From Mycolicibacterium parafortuitum (GTDB lineage Bacteria > Actinomycetota > Actinomycetes > Mycobacteriales > Mycobacteriaceae), in assembly GCF_010725485.1 (NCBI RefSeq), contig NZ_AP022598.1, forward strand, positions 5,828,001 to 5,892,000: 64,000 nucleotides of DNA, given 5' to 3'. Below the pieces are notes generated by a model that worked only from the letters and a program-made list of their open reading frames with translations, was not told where the DNA came from and made no database searches. A program made the translations under genes and the position numbers. Below are positions 7,844 to 17,114 of this stretch, in pieces; position 1 is the first letter of the stretch, and every line of letters begins with the position of its first letter.

Positions 7844-9597
7844 TTGCCTCGCCGCTCGACGATCTCGAAGTACACCTGCGAGCCGATGACCGCGGTATAG
7901 GCATGCAGGTACTCGCCGTCGGCGCTGCGGTCGTAAAGGACGTTCAGCCGGCGGATCCGATCCACGAACTCGTCGGTGAGATCCAGCCGAGCCTGCAGAT
8001 CGACGTAGTAGTTATCCGGGATACGCAAGATCGGGGCGTCCGCGGGTAACGCGCCCAAGGTGGACACGATGTCCTCGGTGAGGAACGCGATGTGCTGGGG
8101 TGTCTGGACACCCGGGGTCCACTTCCCCCGGCGGAGCAGTGGACCGTCCAGCGCCACACCGAATCCGGACGGCTGCCGCGCGCGGAGCAGATGACTGCGC
8201 ACCAGCCCGTAGGGTCCCGGATACTCCGCCACCTCCTCGGTGCGCATTCCGAGTACGGAACGATAGAACAACACGCTTTCGTCGTACCGATCGAAGGGGG
8301 CGGTGACCGAGACGTGGTCGATATCGGTGATGCCGGCGTCTGCGACCGCACCGGTCGCAGATTCGACGTCGAAGTCGCGGCGCCAATCCCGTTCGGGCTC
8401 ACCCGAAACGAAGAACACCGATACACCGTCCGGCGCCGCGACGGCAGGCAGATCTGCCTCTCCCGGATGCACCACGCGGGGAAGGGCAGCCACGTTGAGA
8501 CCCTCAGCCGTGGCGGCGAAGCTCGCGGGATCCTCGGTGTCGAAACCGATCGCGGCGATCGCGGTGGAATCGTCCTCGGCTGCATCGGTGACCACGGTCA
8601 CCAGGATGGTGACATCGTGTTGCGTCCACGCCGTCACCTTCTTCGTGCGGTGCGTCGCCGACTGCGTGAATCCCAGTGCGGACAACGCGTGTTCAGCGGT
8701 GGCGAGGCTGGTCGGCGTGACGCTCAGTTCGACGAACGCCACGTCGAACCGCTGCCGCGGCAGCGCGTCGTCGAGGCCGGCTTCGAGCGCGCCGAGCGAC
8801 CGCACCGCGTCGATCGCCGTACGGACCGGCGAGGACTGCCGGAACACGTCGTTGAACACCTCCAACGACAGCGGACCCCGGTATCCGACGTCCAGTACGG
8901 CCGCGGTGAACGCGACGAGGTCGAACGCCCCCTCCCCCGGAAACAACCGGTAGTGCCTGCTCCACTGCAACACGTCCATGTCCTTGTGCGGTGCGTCAGC
9001 GAGCTGGAGGAAGAAGATCTTGTCGCCGGGCACGTCGGCGAGTTCGGACATCGTCGACGATCTCGACAGGATGTGGAAGCTGTCCAGACACAGGCCGACG
9101 GCGGGGTGGTCAGCACGGCGGACCGCATCCCAGGATTGCTGCCAGAGATCGACCGTGCGTCCCCAGGCCAAAGCCTCGTAGGCGATTCGCATGCCTCGGC
9201 GTGCGGCGGCCTCCCCTGCCGCACGCAATTGCGTTGCCAGCTCGTCGATGTCGGCCACAGCATCGCCTGAGGCATTGGAACAGACCAGAATCAAGTCGAC
9301 GCCGAGCTCGGCCATGACGTCGAATTTTCGGTCAAGACGGATGAGGTTGCGCTCGAACTGCTCGCGGTCGGTGCTGTCGAGGTCCCGGAACGGTTGATAC
9401 AGGACGATGGCCAACCCGAGTTCTTCACACCGCTTCCGAACCTCCGCCGGGCTGGATGTCGATGCGACGAGGTCGGGTTCGAACAGTTCGATCCCGTCGA
9501 ACCCGGCATGGGCGGCGGCGACGAGCTTGTCGTCGAGCGTCCCGGACAGGCAGACCGTCGCGATGGTCTTGAGGTGCCGGTTGGAGGTGAGAGTCAT
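7747..9597 (-). CDS. qsuB: 3-Dehydroshikimate dehydratase, two-domain (QsuB/QuiC1 type)
   Basis: Converts 3-dehydroshikimate to protocatechuate, committing quinate or shikimate carbon to ring cleavage. At 616 residues it matches the two-domain Corynebacterium QsuB and Pseudomonas QuiC1 class. Residues 1-290 form a sugar-phosphate-isomerase-like TIM barrel with the four metal ligands readable as Glu141 (AYEAL), Asp172 (CLDSFH), Gln198 (FLQLAD) and Glu246 (SLEVFND). Residues about 300-600 form a VOC/HPPD-like domain (ITDIDHVSVTAPFDRYDESV, FEIVERRGNYRG). The ATG follows AGAAGGCGATTCACC, a good Shine-Dalgarno. It is the last gene of the leftward operon, 41 nt after pcaJ. Confidence 0.93.
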   Translation of the reverse strand: MTLTSNRHLKTIATVCLSGTLDDKLVAAAHAGFDGIELFEPDLVASTSSPAEVRKRCEELGLAIVLYQPFRDLDSTDREQFERNLIRLDRKFDVMAELGVDLILVCSNASGDAVADIDELATQLRAAGEAAARRGMRIAYEALAWGRTVDLWQQSWDAVRRADHPAVGLCLDSFHILSRSSTMSELADVPGDKIFFLQLADAPHKDMDVLQWSRHYRLFPGEGAFDLVAFTAAVLDVGYRGPLSLEVFNDVFRQSSPVRTAIDAVRSLGALEAGLDDALPRQRFDVAFVELSVTPTSLATAEHALSALGFTQSATHRTKKVTAWTQHDVTILVTVVTDAAEDDSTAIAAIGFDTEDPASFAATAEGLNVAALPRVVHPGEADLPAVAAPDGVSVFFVSGEPERDWRRDFDVESATGAVADAGITDIDHVSVTAPFDRYDESVLFYRSVLGMRTEEVAEYPGPYGLVRSHLLRARQPSGFGVALDGPLLRRGKWTPGVQTPQHIAFLTEDIVSTLGALPADAPILRIPDNYYVDLQARLDLTDEFVDRIRRLNVLYDRSADGEYLHAYTAVIGSQVYFEIVERRGNYRGRPLADAPVRMAAHVAARRGKSWRDRPAM

Positions 9598-9638
9598 GGT
9601 GAATCGCCTTCTTTCGGAACGAGGGTTGTCGGCACCGG

Positions 9639-10325
9639 TCACTCCTGCACGCGTTTGAGCGTGGGGTCCAGCTGCTTCTGGAGTTCGGCGAACGAGGTTC
9701 CGTAGGTCGCGATCACGCGGATCCCGTCCTTGCCGAGGGCGAACGTCGCCAGTTCGGTGTACACCCGGCTGACGCACGCCAAGCCCGTCAGCGGATACGT
9801 GCACTGCGGCACCAGTTTCGGTGTGCCGTCCTTGGCGAACAGAGTCATCATGACGAAGACGTCCTTGGCGCCGATCGCCAGGTCCATGGCGCCGCCGACC
9901 GCCGGGATCGCCCCGGGCGCCCCGGTGTGCCAGTTCGCCAGGTCCCCGCGTTCAGACACTTGGAACGCGCCGAGAACGCACACGTCGAGATGGCCGCCCC
10001 GCATCATCGCGAACGAGTCGGCATGGTGGAAGTACGCCGCGCCGGGCAGCTCGGTGACCGGGATCTTGCCGGCGTTGATCAGATCCGGGTCGATCTCGTC
10101 ACCGACGGCCTCGCGCCCCATCCCCAGCATGCCGTTCTCGGTGTGCAGCACGATCCCGCTGTCGGGGGCCAGGTAGTCCGAGACTTTCGTGGGCTGTCCG
10201 ATGCCGAGGTTGACGAACGACCCGGGTGGGATGTCGGCGGCGACGGCCCGCGCCATCTCGTCGCGCCCGAGCGGTGCCCGGTCGACGTTCTCGACGGTCT
10301 CCGACACGGTGAGGGCGATGGTCAC
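9639..10325 (-). CDS. pcaJ: 3-Oxoadipate CoA-transferase, beta subunit
   Basis: Beta subunit of the succinyl-CoA:3-oxoadipate CoA-transferase that activates 3-oxoadipate to 3-oxoadipyl-CoA. It has 228 residues. The catalytic glutamate is in HTENGMLGMG (Glu63), and GIGQPTKVSDYL and GGAMDLAIGAK are typical of SCOT family B chains. The GTG start overlaps the pcaI stop by 4 nt (GTGA), implying translational coupling and a stoichiometric complex with PcaI. Other 3-oxoacid CoA-transferases share these motifs; the pca neighbours fix the substrate. Confidence 0.92.
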   Translation of the reverse strand: MTIALTVSETVENVDRAPLGRDEMARAVAADIPPGSFVNLGIGQPTKVSDYLAPDSGIVLHTENGMLGMGREAVGDEIDPDLINAGKIPVTELPGAAYFHHADSFAMMRGGHLDVCVLGAFQVSERGDLANWHTGAPGAIPAVGGAMDLAIGAKDVFVMMTLFAKDGTPKLVPQCTYPLTGLACVSRVYTELATFALGKDGIRVIATYGTSFAELQKQLDPTLKRVQE

Positions 10326-11011
10326 GAGGCCTCCGATACCGAGGTGGTCGCCGCGCTGAGGTCCAGCACCCGATCGACGTAGATGGACGGCGTCACCACC
10401 ACTTCCGGGTCGATGTCGCCGGTCTCGACGACCGCCGACACCTCGACGATGGTCAGGGCGGCGGCCGTCGCCATGACCGGTCCGAAGTTGCGTGCGGTCT
10501 TGCGGTAGACGAGGTTGCCCATCCGGTCGCTGCGATAGGCGCCGATGAGGGCCACGTCGCCGCGAATCGGATACTCCAGGACGTAGTCGCGGCCGTCGAT
10601 CGTGCGCGTCTCACGCCCCTTCGCCAGGTCGGTGCCGAACCCGGTGGGACAGAAGAACGCGCCGATTCCGGCACCCGCGGCCCGCATCCGTTCGGCGAGG
10701 TTGCCCTGCGGCACCACCTCGAGATCGATCCGGCCCGCACGGTAGAGCTCGTCGAACACATGCGAATCGCTTTGCCGCGGAAACGAACAGATGATCCGGC
10801 GCACCCGCCCGGCGGCCAGCAGCGCGGCCAGACCGGTGTCGCCGTTGCCGGCGTTGTTGCTGACGATGGTCAGGTCGGTGGCGCCGTTGTCGATGAGCGC
10901 GTCGATCAGCACGGTGGGCATGCCGGCCATGCCGAAGCCGCCGACCAGAACGGTCGACCCGTCGCCGATGCCGGCCACCGCCTCCTGCGGGTCGCCGGTG
11001 ATGAGCGTCAT
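10322..11011 (-). CDS. pcaI: 3-Oxoadipate CoA-transferase, alpha subunit
   Basis: Alpha subunit partnering PcaJ, 229 residues. The N-terminal glycine-rich CoA-transferase motif GGFGMAGMPTVLIDALID and the later FFCPTGFGTDLAKGRE segment identify a SCOT family A chain. The ATG overlaps the stop of the preceding lactonase/decarboxylase gene (ATGA). Longer upstream frames are excluded because homologous sequence begins at this Met. Confidence 0.92.
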   Translation of the reverse strand: MTLITGDPQEAVAGIGDGSTVLVGGFGMAGMPTVLIDALIDNGATDLTIVSNNAGNGDTGLAALLAAGRVRRIICSFPRQSDSHVFDELYRAGRIDLEVVPQGNLAERMRAAGAGIGAFFCPTGFGTDLAKGRETRTIDGRDYVLEYPIRGDVALIGAYRSDRMGNLVYRKTARNFGPVMATAAALTIVEVSAVVETGDIDPEVVVTPSIYVDRVLDLSAATTSVSEAS

Positions 11012-12189
11012 CGGGCATCGCCGCGGGTGTCGTAATCGGACAGCACGTCGGCGGCGATGCGGAACGCGGAGTTGGCGTCGGGGACACCGCAGTAGATCGC
11101 GGTCTGCATGATCAGCTCCTTGATGTCGTCGTTGGTCAGTCCGTTGCGGCGAGCGGCACGCAGGTGCATCGCGAATTCCTCGTGGTGGCCCCGCGCGATC
11201 AGGGCGGTCAACGTGATCATCGAGCGGCTGCGGCGGTCCAGCCCGGGTCGGGTCCAGATGCCGCCCCACGCGTACTCGGTGATCATGCGCTGGAAGTCCG
11301 CGGTCAGGTCGGTGGTGGCGGCGACGGCGCGGTCGACGTGGGAGTCGCCGAGCACCTCGCGACGGACGGCCATGCCGGCCCGGTAGACGTCGTCGACGGT
11401 GCCGGCGACCGGAGACGGCGACAGTCCGACGTGCTGCGCGATCAGTGCCGCGATCCGGTCGGGCGCCTCGGCGGGTGCGAGGTGGCCGACCCCGTCCAGC
11501 ACGACAAGCTCGCCGTTCGATACGTCGGTCACGATGCGCTGCAACGACTCCGGTGGGGTGGGCACGTCGTCGCGGCCCGCGATCGCGAGGACGGGTAGGG
11601 CGATCTCAGGCAACTGTCGCGTGACGTCGAAGTCGGCCAGCGCCTCGCAAGTCGACGCGTAGGACTGCGGATCGGTGTGGCTCAGGCTGTCCATCAGTGC
11701 CGCCGCGACGCCGGGGCGGCGCTCGACGAAACCGGCTGCGAACCAGCGCTGCGGCGAGGCGGCAACCATCGGGGCGATGCCGTCGGCGCGTACGGTGGCG
11801 GCGCGCTCGCGCCAGCCATCTGGGGTGCCGATCACCGCGCCGGTGCACATCAGCGTCGCGGTGCTCATCCGGTTCGGCGCGTCGAGGGCCAACTGCAGGC
11901 CCACGGCACCACCCACGGAATCGCCTGCGTAGTGGAAACTCTGGGCACCGAGTCGGTCCGCGAGCGCGAGTACCGCAGCGGCGAGGTCGGCGATGGTGAA
12001 TGCCGCGGCGGGGGCGCTGCGGCCGTGGCCGGGCAGGTCCCAGCCGACGAGACGGGCGCGGGTGACGAGCCGGTCGACGACCAAACCCCACAGCGTGGCC
12101 GCCGAGGTCCCCAGCGATGGACCGAGCAGGATGAGCGGCCCGTCGACAGGTCCGCCGAAGTCGACGGCGGCCAGCGTGGGAACGGTCAC
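11008..12189 (-). CDS. pcaL: Fused 3-oxoadipate enol-lactonase / 4-carboxymuconolactone decarboxylase
   Basis: Bifunctional 393-residue enzyme performing two successive steps of the protocatechuate branch. Residues 1-255 are an alpha/beta hydrolase (PcaD) with nucleophile Ser91 in GDSVGG, an acid in AGRDDVPTPPES and the histidine in DGVGHLAP. Residues about 270-393 are a carboxymuconolactone decarboxylase domain (PcaC) containing NGLTNDDIKELIMQTAIYCG. The fusion is known as PcaL in actinomycetes. The GTG start overlaps the pcaB stop by 4 nt, and the end overlaps pcaI. Confidence 0.93.
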   Translation of the reverse strand: MTVPTLAAVDFGGPVDGPLILLGPSLGTSAATLWGLVVDRLVTRARLVGWDLPGHGRSAPAAAFTIADLAAAVLALADRLGAQSFHYAGDSVGGAVGLQLALDAPNRMSTATLMCTGAVIGTPDGWRERAATVRADGIAPMVAASPQRWFAAGFVERRPGVAAALMDSLSHTDPQSYASTCEALADFDVTRQLPEIALPVLAIAGRDDVPTPPESLQRIVTDVSNGELVVLDGVGHLAPAEAPDRIAALIAQHVGLSPSPVAGTVDDVYRAGMAVRREVLGDSHVDRAVAATTDLTADFQRMITEYAWGGIWTRPGLDRRSRSMITLTALIARGHHEEFAMHLRAARRNGLTNDDIKELIMQTAIYCGVPDANSAFRIAADVLSDYDTRGDAR

Positions 12190-13385
12190 GAGGACTCCTC
12201 GAGGAAGCGGCGGGCACGGCTCAGCGTCGCGTCGACGATGCGATCCGCCGCACCGGTGTAGTCGGAAAATGCGGGCCGACCGGTCAATTCGGTCATCGTC
12301 CACTGTTCGGAAAGCACGCCCTCGACGGCGGCAAGGTTGGCGGCGGCGCGGGTCTCGTCGATTCGCAGCCCGCACACCAGGTCGGAGGTGTGCGCGGCGG
12401 CGACGACGGTACGCCGCGCGAGTGTCCGCAGCGTAGCCCATTCCGCGTGCCAGGCGCCGTCGGAACGTTCGTCGACGCTCTCAGCGGATGCGGCGTGCAG
12501 AATGGCGCCCAGCGGTCCCGCCGTGAGCGCCGCGCGCCGGATCAGCACGGCGCGCACGGGATTGTTCTTGTGCGGCATGGTCGACGATCCGCCTCCGCTG
12601 CCCTCGGCCAGCTCGCCGATTTCGGGACGACTGCCCGTCGTCACGTCGGCGGCGATGTGTCCCCATGCGTCGCAGCACGTCACCAGCGCGTCACCGATCC
12701 GGGTGAGCGGCGAACGTGTGGTGTGCCACGGCAGCGCGGGCGCCAGCATCAACTCATCGGCCAACGCATCGCTCAAGGCCAGTGCTGCGTCGACCGACCC
12801 GGCGAGTTCGGTGGTGGCGGCGAGCGTGCCCGCCGCGCCGCCGACCTGGACGGGCAGCGCTGTGCGCAGGCCGGTCAGCGGCTCGGCCGCGTCGAGCACG
12901 CCCCCGAGCCAGCGGGCGATCTTCACACCGAGGGTGCTCGGCAGCGCCGCCTGGGTCAGGGTGTGCGCCAACACCGGTGCACCACGGTGGGTTTCAATGA
13001 GATCGGACAGCGCGCGAACCTGCGCGGTGCACTCGGCGCCGACCCTGATGAGGACGTCACGCAGGCAGATGACCAGCGCCGTGTCGAGCACGTCCTGGCT
13101 GGTCAGGCCGCGGTGCAGCCACCGCGCCGTCTCCCCGTCCGAGCGGTCCCGGAGCAACGCGACCAGGGCGCTGACGGGGTTGCCGTCGACGTCGGCGCGC
13201 CGTGCGATCGTCTCGACGTCGCCGTCGGCGACGCGCAGATCCGCCCGGGCGTCCGACGGTGCGATGCCGGCGTCGACCAGACAGCCGAGCCATGCCTGCT
13301 CCACGCCGACCATCGCGGCGAGGAACGCGTCGTCGCTCATCAGGTCACCCGCGAGATGATCCCCCGGCCAGAAGAGATCGGTCAC
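12186..13385 (-). CDS. pcaB: 3-Carboxy-cis,cis-muconate cycloisomerase
   Basis: Fumarase/aspartase-superfamily enzyme that cyclises 3-carboxy-cis,cis-muconate to 4-carboxymuconolactone. It has 399 residues. The superfamily signature GGGSSTMPHKNNP lies at about 264-276, and HRGLTSQDVLDTA around residue 91 corresponds to the conserved second region. It lacks the C-terminal extension of some paralogues. A GTG start overlaps the pcaG stop (GTGA). Adenylosuccinate or argininosuccinate lyase is excluded by context and by the signature variant. Confidence 0.93.
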   Translation of the reverse strand: MTDLFWPGDHLAGDLMSDDAFLAAMVGVEQAWLGCLVDAGIAPSDARADLRVADGDVETIARRADVDGNPVSALVALLRDRSDGETARWLHRGLTSQDVLDTALVICLRDVLIRVGAECTAQVRALSDLIETHRGAPVLAHTLTQAALPSTLGVKIARWLGGVLDAAEPLTGLRTALPVQVGGAAGTLAATTELAGSVDAALALSDALADELMLAPALPWHTTRSPLTRIGDALVTCCDAWGHIAADVTTGSRPEIGELAEGSGGGSSTMPHKNNPVRAVLIRRAALTAGPLGAILHAASAESVDERSDGAWHAEWATLRTLARRTVVAAAHTSDLVCGLRIDETRAAANLAAVEGVLSEQWTMTELTGRPAFSDYTGAADRIVDATLSRARRFLEESS

Positions 13386-13951
13386 CGTCGCTGCCCGGGA
13401 TAACGCAGGAAGACGGTCTCGGGCGCCCCTGGTGCGTCCTGCAATTGGACGTCGAAGTGCAGGCCGGCACGGTCGCGCCTGGCGATCAGGGTTCGACGGC
13501 GTTCAGGCGGCAGCGAGGCCAGTAGCGCATCGTCGGCCAGGTGGTCCCCCGGGACGTAGACGCGGGTGAACAGCCGGTTGAGCAGTCCGCGCGCGAACAC
13601 GGTCATCAGGATGAACGGCGCCGCCCCTGGCCGGGCCGGGCCGGGGATCACGGTGGAGAACGAGTACCGGCCGTCGTCGCCGGTGCTCGCCCGACCCCAT
13701 CCGGTGAAGGTGAAGCCGTCCCGGTGCAGTGACCCGGCGGACGTGGGAACCGCGCCGTCGGCGTCGGCCTGCCAGATCTCCAGCAGCGCGTCGGGTACCG
13801 GGCGACCGTCACCCGCGGCGACGATGCCCGACAGTTGAACGGCATTCGGCGAACCGGGGGGCACGAGTTCGTGGCACCGGTCGAACGGCAGAGCGTATCC
13901 GAAGAACGGGCCGACGGTCTGTCCCGGAGTCGCGGTCAGCAATGCACCCAT
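13382..13951 (-). CDS. pcaG: Protocatechuate 3,4-dioxygenase, alpha subunit
   Basis: Alpha chain of the intradiol dioxygenase that opens protocatechuate between the hydroxyls. It has 189 residues. PGQTVGPFFGYAL near the start and LEIWQADADGAVPTS are typical. It lacks the His-His iron ligand motif seen in the beta chain, as expected for the non-catalytic PcaG. The ATG overlaps the pcaH stop by one base (TGATG). An in-frame upstream GTG lies inside pcaH and is rejected. Confidence 0.93.
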   Translation of the reverse strand: MGALLTATPGQTVGPFFGYALPFDRCHELVPPGSPNAVQLSGIVAAGDGRPVPDALLEIWQADADGAVPTSAGSLHRDGFTFTGWGRASTGDDGRYSFSTVIPGPARPGAAPFILMTVFARGLLNRLFTRVYVPGDHLADDALLASLPPERRRTLIARRDRAGLHFDVQLQDAPGAPETVFLRYPGQRR

Positions 13952-14772
13952 CAGTGGTCGCCTCCCTGGTCGGCGCTCTCGGTCGGGGTGGATGTCGCGC
14001 CGCTGAGCACGATGTCCCAGCGGTACCCCGTCGCCCACTCGTGGGTGGTGACACCGTGGTCGTAGGTGGCAACCAACCGCTCCCGCGCCTTGCGGTCGGT
14101 GATGGCCTGATAAATCGGGTCCAGGCCGAACAGCGGATCATTGGGAAAGTACATCTGGGTGACCATCCGCTGCGTGAATTCCGTTCCGAACAGCGAGAAG
14201 TGGATGTGCGCGGGGCGCCAGGCATTGCGGTGGTTCTTCCACGGGTACGGTCCCGGCTTGATGGTGGTGAACCGGTAGGTGCCGTCGTCGTCGGTCAGGC
14301 AGCGGCCGACGCCCGTGAAGTTGGGGTCGATCGCCGCCGGATGCTGGTCACGCTTGTGGACGTAGCGCCCACCCGCATTGGCCTGCCAGATCTCGACGAG
14401 CTGGCGCCGCACGGGCCGCCCGTCGCCGTCGAGTACCCGACCGGTCACCACCATCCGCTCACCGATCGGTTCACCTCCGTGCTGGATGGTGAGATCGGCT
14501 TCGAGCGGGTCGACATCGCGTTCGGAGAAACACGGTGTCCACAGTTCGACTCCCTCGGGGTCCGCGTGGTGGAGGTCCTTGGTGGGATGGCGCAGCAGGC
14601 TACTGCGGTACGGCGGGTAGTCGAGCCGGGGCTGCGTCTCCTCGACCCCGGCGCGCTCGTAAGCCGTTGCGATCGCTGCCATCTGCGCGCTGATCGCCTG
14701 CTGGCTGGCGGTGGCGCTGTCGGAGTCGGCCGCGATCGGCATCGTGGCGTTCTGCACGGTCGTGTTCTGCAC
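13951..14772 (-). CDS. pcaH: Protocatechuate 3,4-dioxygenase, beta subunit
   Basis: Iron-binding catalytic chain of protocatechuate 3,4-dioxygenase, 273 residues. All four Fe(III) ligands can be read: Tyr137 (GRYVHK), Tyr176 (GPYPW), His189 and His191 (RPAHIHFSLFG). The spacing of 39, 13 and 2 residues matches the family. The GTG start is preceded by TGAGGAGCAGCG, a good Shine-Dalgarno; an internal ATG at residue 11 is the alternative. It lies 9 nt after the transporter gene, within the same leftward operon. Confidence 0.94.
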   Translation of the reverse strand: MQNTTVQNATMPIAADSDSATASQQAISAQMAAIATAYERAGVEETQPRLDYPPYRSSLLRHPTKDLHHADPEGVELWTPCFSERDVDPLEADLTIQHGGEPIGERMVVTGRVLDGDGRPVRRQLVEIWQANAGGRYVHKRDQHPAAIDPNFTGVGRCLTDDDGTYRFTTIKPGPYPWKNHRNAWRPAHIHFSLFGTEFTQRMVTQMYFPNDPLFGLDPIYQAITDRKARERLVATYDHGVTTHEWATGYRWDIVLSGATSTPTESADQGGDH

Positions 14773-14781
14773 CGCTGCTCC

Positions 14782-16167
14782 TCAGTGGTCGACGAGTTCC
14801 CGCGCGGAGCCGGGCGCCCTGCCCAGCAACGCGGTCGGGACGTCCTTGGTTTCCTTCGCCGTCAGCGCGGCGCCGGCCGCGATGAGGCAGACCACTGCGG
14901 TGAAGATGGTGATGACCACCCAGCCACCCTCCTCTACGCCACCGAGTGCCGTCACGATCGCCGGCGCGAAGCCCGCGACGAGGAAGCCCAGCTGGGTTCC
15001 GATCGCCAACCCGGAGAATCGAACTCGGGTGGAGAACATCTCGCCGTAGAACGACGGCCACACCGCGTTCGCGGCGGCATAGCCGAACGAGAACGTGGCG
15101 ATCGCCAACGCGAACATCAGCAGCGTGTTTCCACTACTCATCGAGAGCAGATAGAACGGCATGAGCACTGCCGAGGACAGCGCACCGTAGATGTAGACCG
15201 GCTTGCGGCCGATGCGATCGGCCAGCTTTCCGAAGAGTGGCTGTGTCCCCAGTGCCACGATGTTCGCGACCACGACCAGCCACAGCGTCACGTCCGAGTC
15301 CAGCCCCATCTTCTTGCCGTAGGCGATGGCCAGGTTGGCGAACACCGTTGACACCGCAGCGATGAAGGCGCACAAAATCACCCGCAAGACGTCGCGCCAG
15401 TGATTGCGCATCAGGGGCTTCAGCGGCATCCGGGCGATGGTTCCCTTGCTCTTGGCATCCTCGAATTCGGGTGTCTCGTGCAGCCGACGCCGGATGAAGT
15501 AGGCGACCACAACGACGAAGGCGCTCAGCCAGAACGGAACTCGCCAGCCCCAGGAGTACAGGTCTTCATCGGGCAGCGCGACGATCGGGATGACGACGAG
15601 CGAGGCCAGGATCAGCCCGCCCTGCGTTCCGGTCAGCGTCCACGACGTGAAGAAGGCGCGCTGGTTGTCGGGAGAATGTTCCAAGGTCAGCGAGCTGGCG
15701 CCGGCCTGCTCTCCGGCGGCCGAGAAGCCCTGCAACAGACGGCAAGTGACCAGCAGGATGGGCGCGAGCACCCCGGCCGTGTCGTACGTCGGAAGGCAAC
15801 CGATCGCGAAGGTCGAGACACCCATGAGGATGAGAGTGAACATCAGCACGTTGCGGCGCCCGATCCGGTCACCGAAGTGACCGATCACGAAGGCGCCGAC
15901 GGGCCTGGCGATGTAGGCGACGCCGAGTGTGGCGAACGACTGCGCCAACGCGACCGTGTCGTTGCCCTCGGGGAAGAAGACTTTCGGGAAAACCAGCGCG
16001 GCAACGAAACCGAAGACGAAGAAGTCGTAATACTCGACGGCGCTGCCCATGAAGCTGGCCAGCGCGGCCTTCTTCGGCGTCCGTTCGGGTGTGCCGGCGG
16101 GGCCGCTGTCTGACGGCCCGTGGTCCGGCGGGCCGCTGCCGGGTGGATTGCTGTCGATGATGCTCAT
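14782..16167 (-). CDS. MFS metabolite:H+ symporter, probable quinate/shikimate importer
   Basis: Twelve-segment major facilitator of the metabolite:H+ symporter subfamily (ShiA, KgtP, ProP type), 461 residues. FGHFGDRIGRRNVL-like loop 2-3 sequence (VIGHFGDRIGRR) and its repeat KLADRIGRKPVYIYGA between helices 8 and 9 are diagnostic. A proline/glycine-rich cytoplasmic N-terminus of about 30 residues precedes helix 1. The ATG is preceded by GTAGGAGGAACCC, an excellent Shine-Dalgarno. Its position between the dehydrogenase and the pca genes suggests quinate, shikimate or protocatechuate as substrate; ShiA-like identity favours the first two. Confidence 0.88.
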   Translation of the reverse strand: MSIIDSNPPGSGPPDHGPSDSGPAGTPERTPKKAALASFMGSAVEYYDFFVFGFVAALVFPKVFFPEGNDTVALAQSFATLGVAYIARPVGAFVIGHFGDRIGRRNVLMFTLILMGVSTFAIGCLPTYDTAGVLAPILLVTCRLLQGFSAAGEQAGASSLTLEHSPDNQRAFFTSWTLTGTQGGLILASLVVIPIVALPDEDLYSWGWRVPFWLSAFVVVVAYFIRRRLHETPEFEDAKSKGTIARMPLKPLMRNHWRDVLRVILCAFIAAVSTVFANLAIAYGKKMGLDSDVTLWLVVVANIVALGTQPLFGKLADRIGRKPVYIYGALSSAVLMPFYLLSMSSGNTLLMFALAIATFSFGYAAANAVWPSFYGEMFSTRVRFSGLAIGTQLGFLVAGFAPAIVTALGGVEEGGWVVITIFTAVVCLIAAGAALTAKETKDVPTALLGRAPGSARELVDH

Positions 16168-16193
16168 GGGTTCCTCCTACATCCTCGGTGAAG

Positions 16194-17099
16194 TCACGGA
16201 GTGGCGAATTGCATTGCGAGCGTCCGGAAATGGCGTGACATGCGGTCGGGGTCCGGGACGATCCCGGTGATCAGCTCGAAGGCGATGGCCGCCTGATGTA
16301 CCGCCATGTAGCCTCCGTCGAGCGTCCGGCAACCGGCCCGGCGAGCGGCGGTGAGCAGCGCGGTGTCCAAGGGCCGGTAGACGATGTCGGCCACCCACAG
16401 CCCGGGATGCAGCAGACCGACGTCGAACGGCAGTCCAGGGTGGTCGGCCATGCCCGTGGGCGTGCAGTGCACCACGCCATTGCTGGACGGCAGCAGGATC
16501 GCGAGCTTGTCGAACGGCGACGCGTCGACGTGCGCGTCGCGGTGGCGCGCGGCGAGTTCGCCGGCCAGGACGGTGGCGCGCTCGACGTCGAGGTCGACGA
16601 TGGTCAGATGCGCGGCGCCCAGGTCGAGGAGCGCGTGCCCGACCGCTGCACCTGCTCCCCCGGCGCCGAGCAGCACCACGTGAGAGGTGGCGGCGCCGGG
16701 CAGACCTTCGGCGAATCCCCTGGCGAAGCCAGGAGCGTCGGTGTTGTAACCGACCGTGCTGCCATCGGTGACATCGCCGCCTCGTTCGACCGCTCGCCGG
16801 TCGAACACCACCGTGTTGACCGCACCGAGCGCAGCGGCACCTGCGTCAAGCCGGTCGAGGTGCGGAATCACCGACCGTTTGCACGGATACGTGACGTTGA
16901 GAGCGTCGAAGCCGAGGGCACGCGCCCAAGTGAGGATCTCACCGATCCGCTCGGGAGTGAGTCCGGCCGCATTCAGATCGATGGTGCGGTAGACGTAGTC
17001 GAGTCCGTGGGCCCGCGCCTCGGCCATGTGCAACGCCGGCGTGAGAGACGGTCCGACGCCTTGTCCGACGAGACCGACCAGGTACGGGCTGGGTGCCAC
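16194..17099 (-). CDS. qsuD: Quinate/shikimate dehydrogenase (catabolic AroE homologue)
   Basis: NAD-type quinate/shikimate dehydrogenase, 301 residues. The substrate-site Lys74 (VTYPCKRSVIPHLD), Asn95 (GAVNTVVFD) and Asp121 (GYNTDAPGF) are conserved, and LLGAGGAGAAVG is the dinucleotide loop. Asp169 follows the second beta strand (IVDLDVERA), where NADP-dependent biosynthetic AroE normally carries Arg/Lys, which favours NAD and a catabolic role. The GTG start was taken because it places the substrate domain correctly; GGTGAAGCA precedes it. As first gene of the operon it lies just downstream of the palindromic operator. Confidence 0.88.
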   Translation of the reverse strand: MAPSPYLVGLVGQGVGPSLTPALHMAEARAHGLDYVYRTIDLNAAGLTPERIGEILTWARALGFDALNVTYPCKRSVIPHLDRLDAGAAALGAVNTVVFDRRAVERGGDVTDGSTVGYNTDAPGFARGFAEGLPGAATSHVVLLGAGGAGAAVGHALLDLGAAHLTIVDLDVERATVLAGELAARHRDAHVDASPFDKLAILLPSSNGVVHCTPTGMADHPGLPFDVGLLHPGLWVADIVYRPLDTALLTAARRAGCRTLDGGYMAVHQAAIAFELITGIVPDPDRMSRHFRTLAMQFATP

Positions 17100-17114
17100 T
17101 GCTTCACCGTTCTA

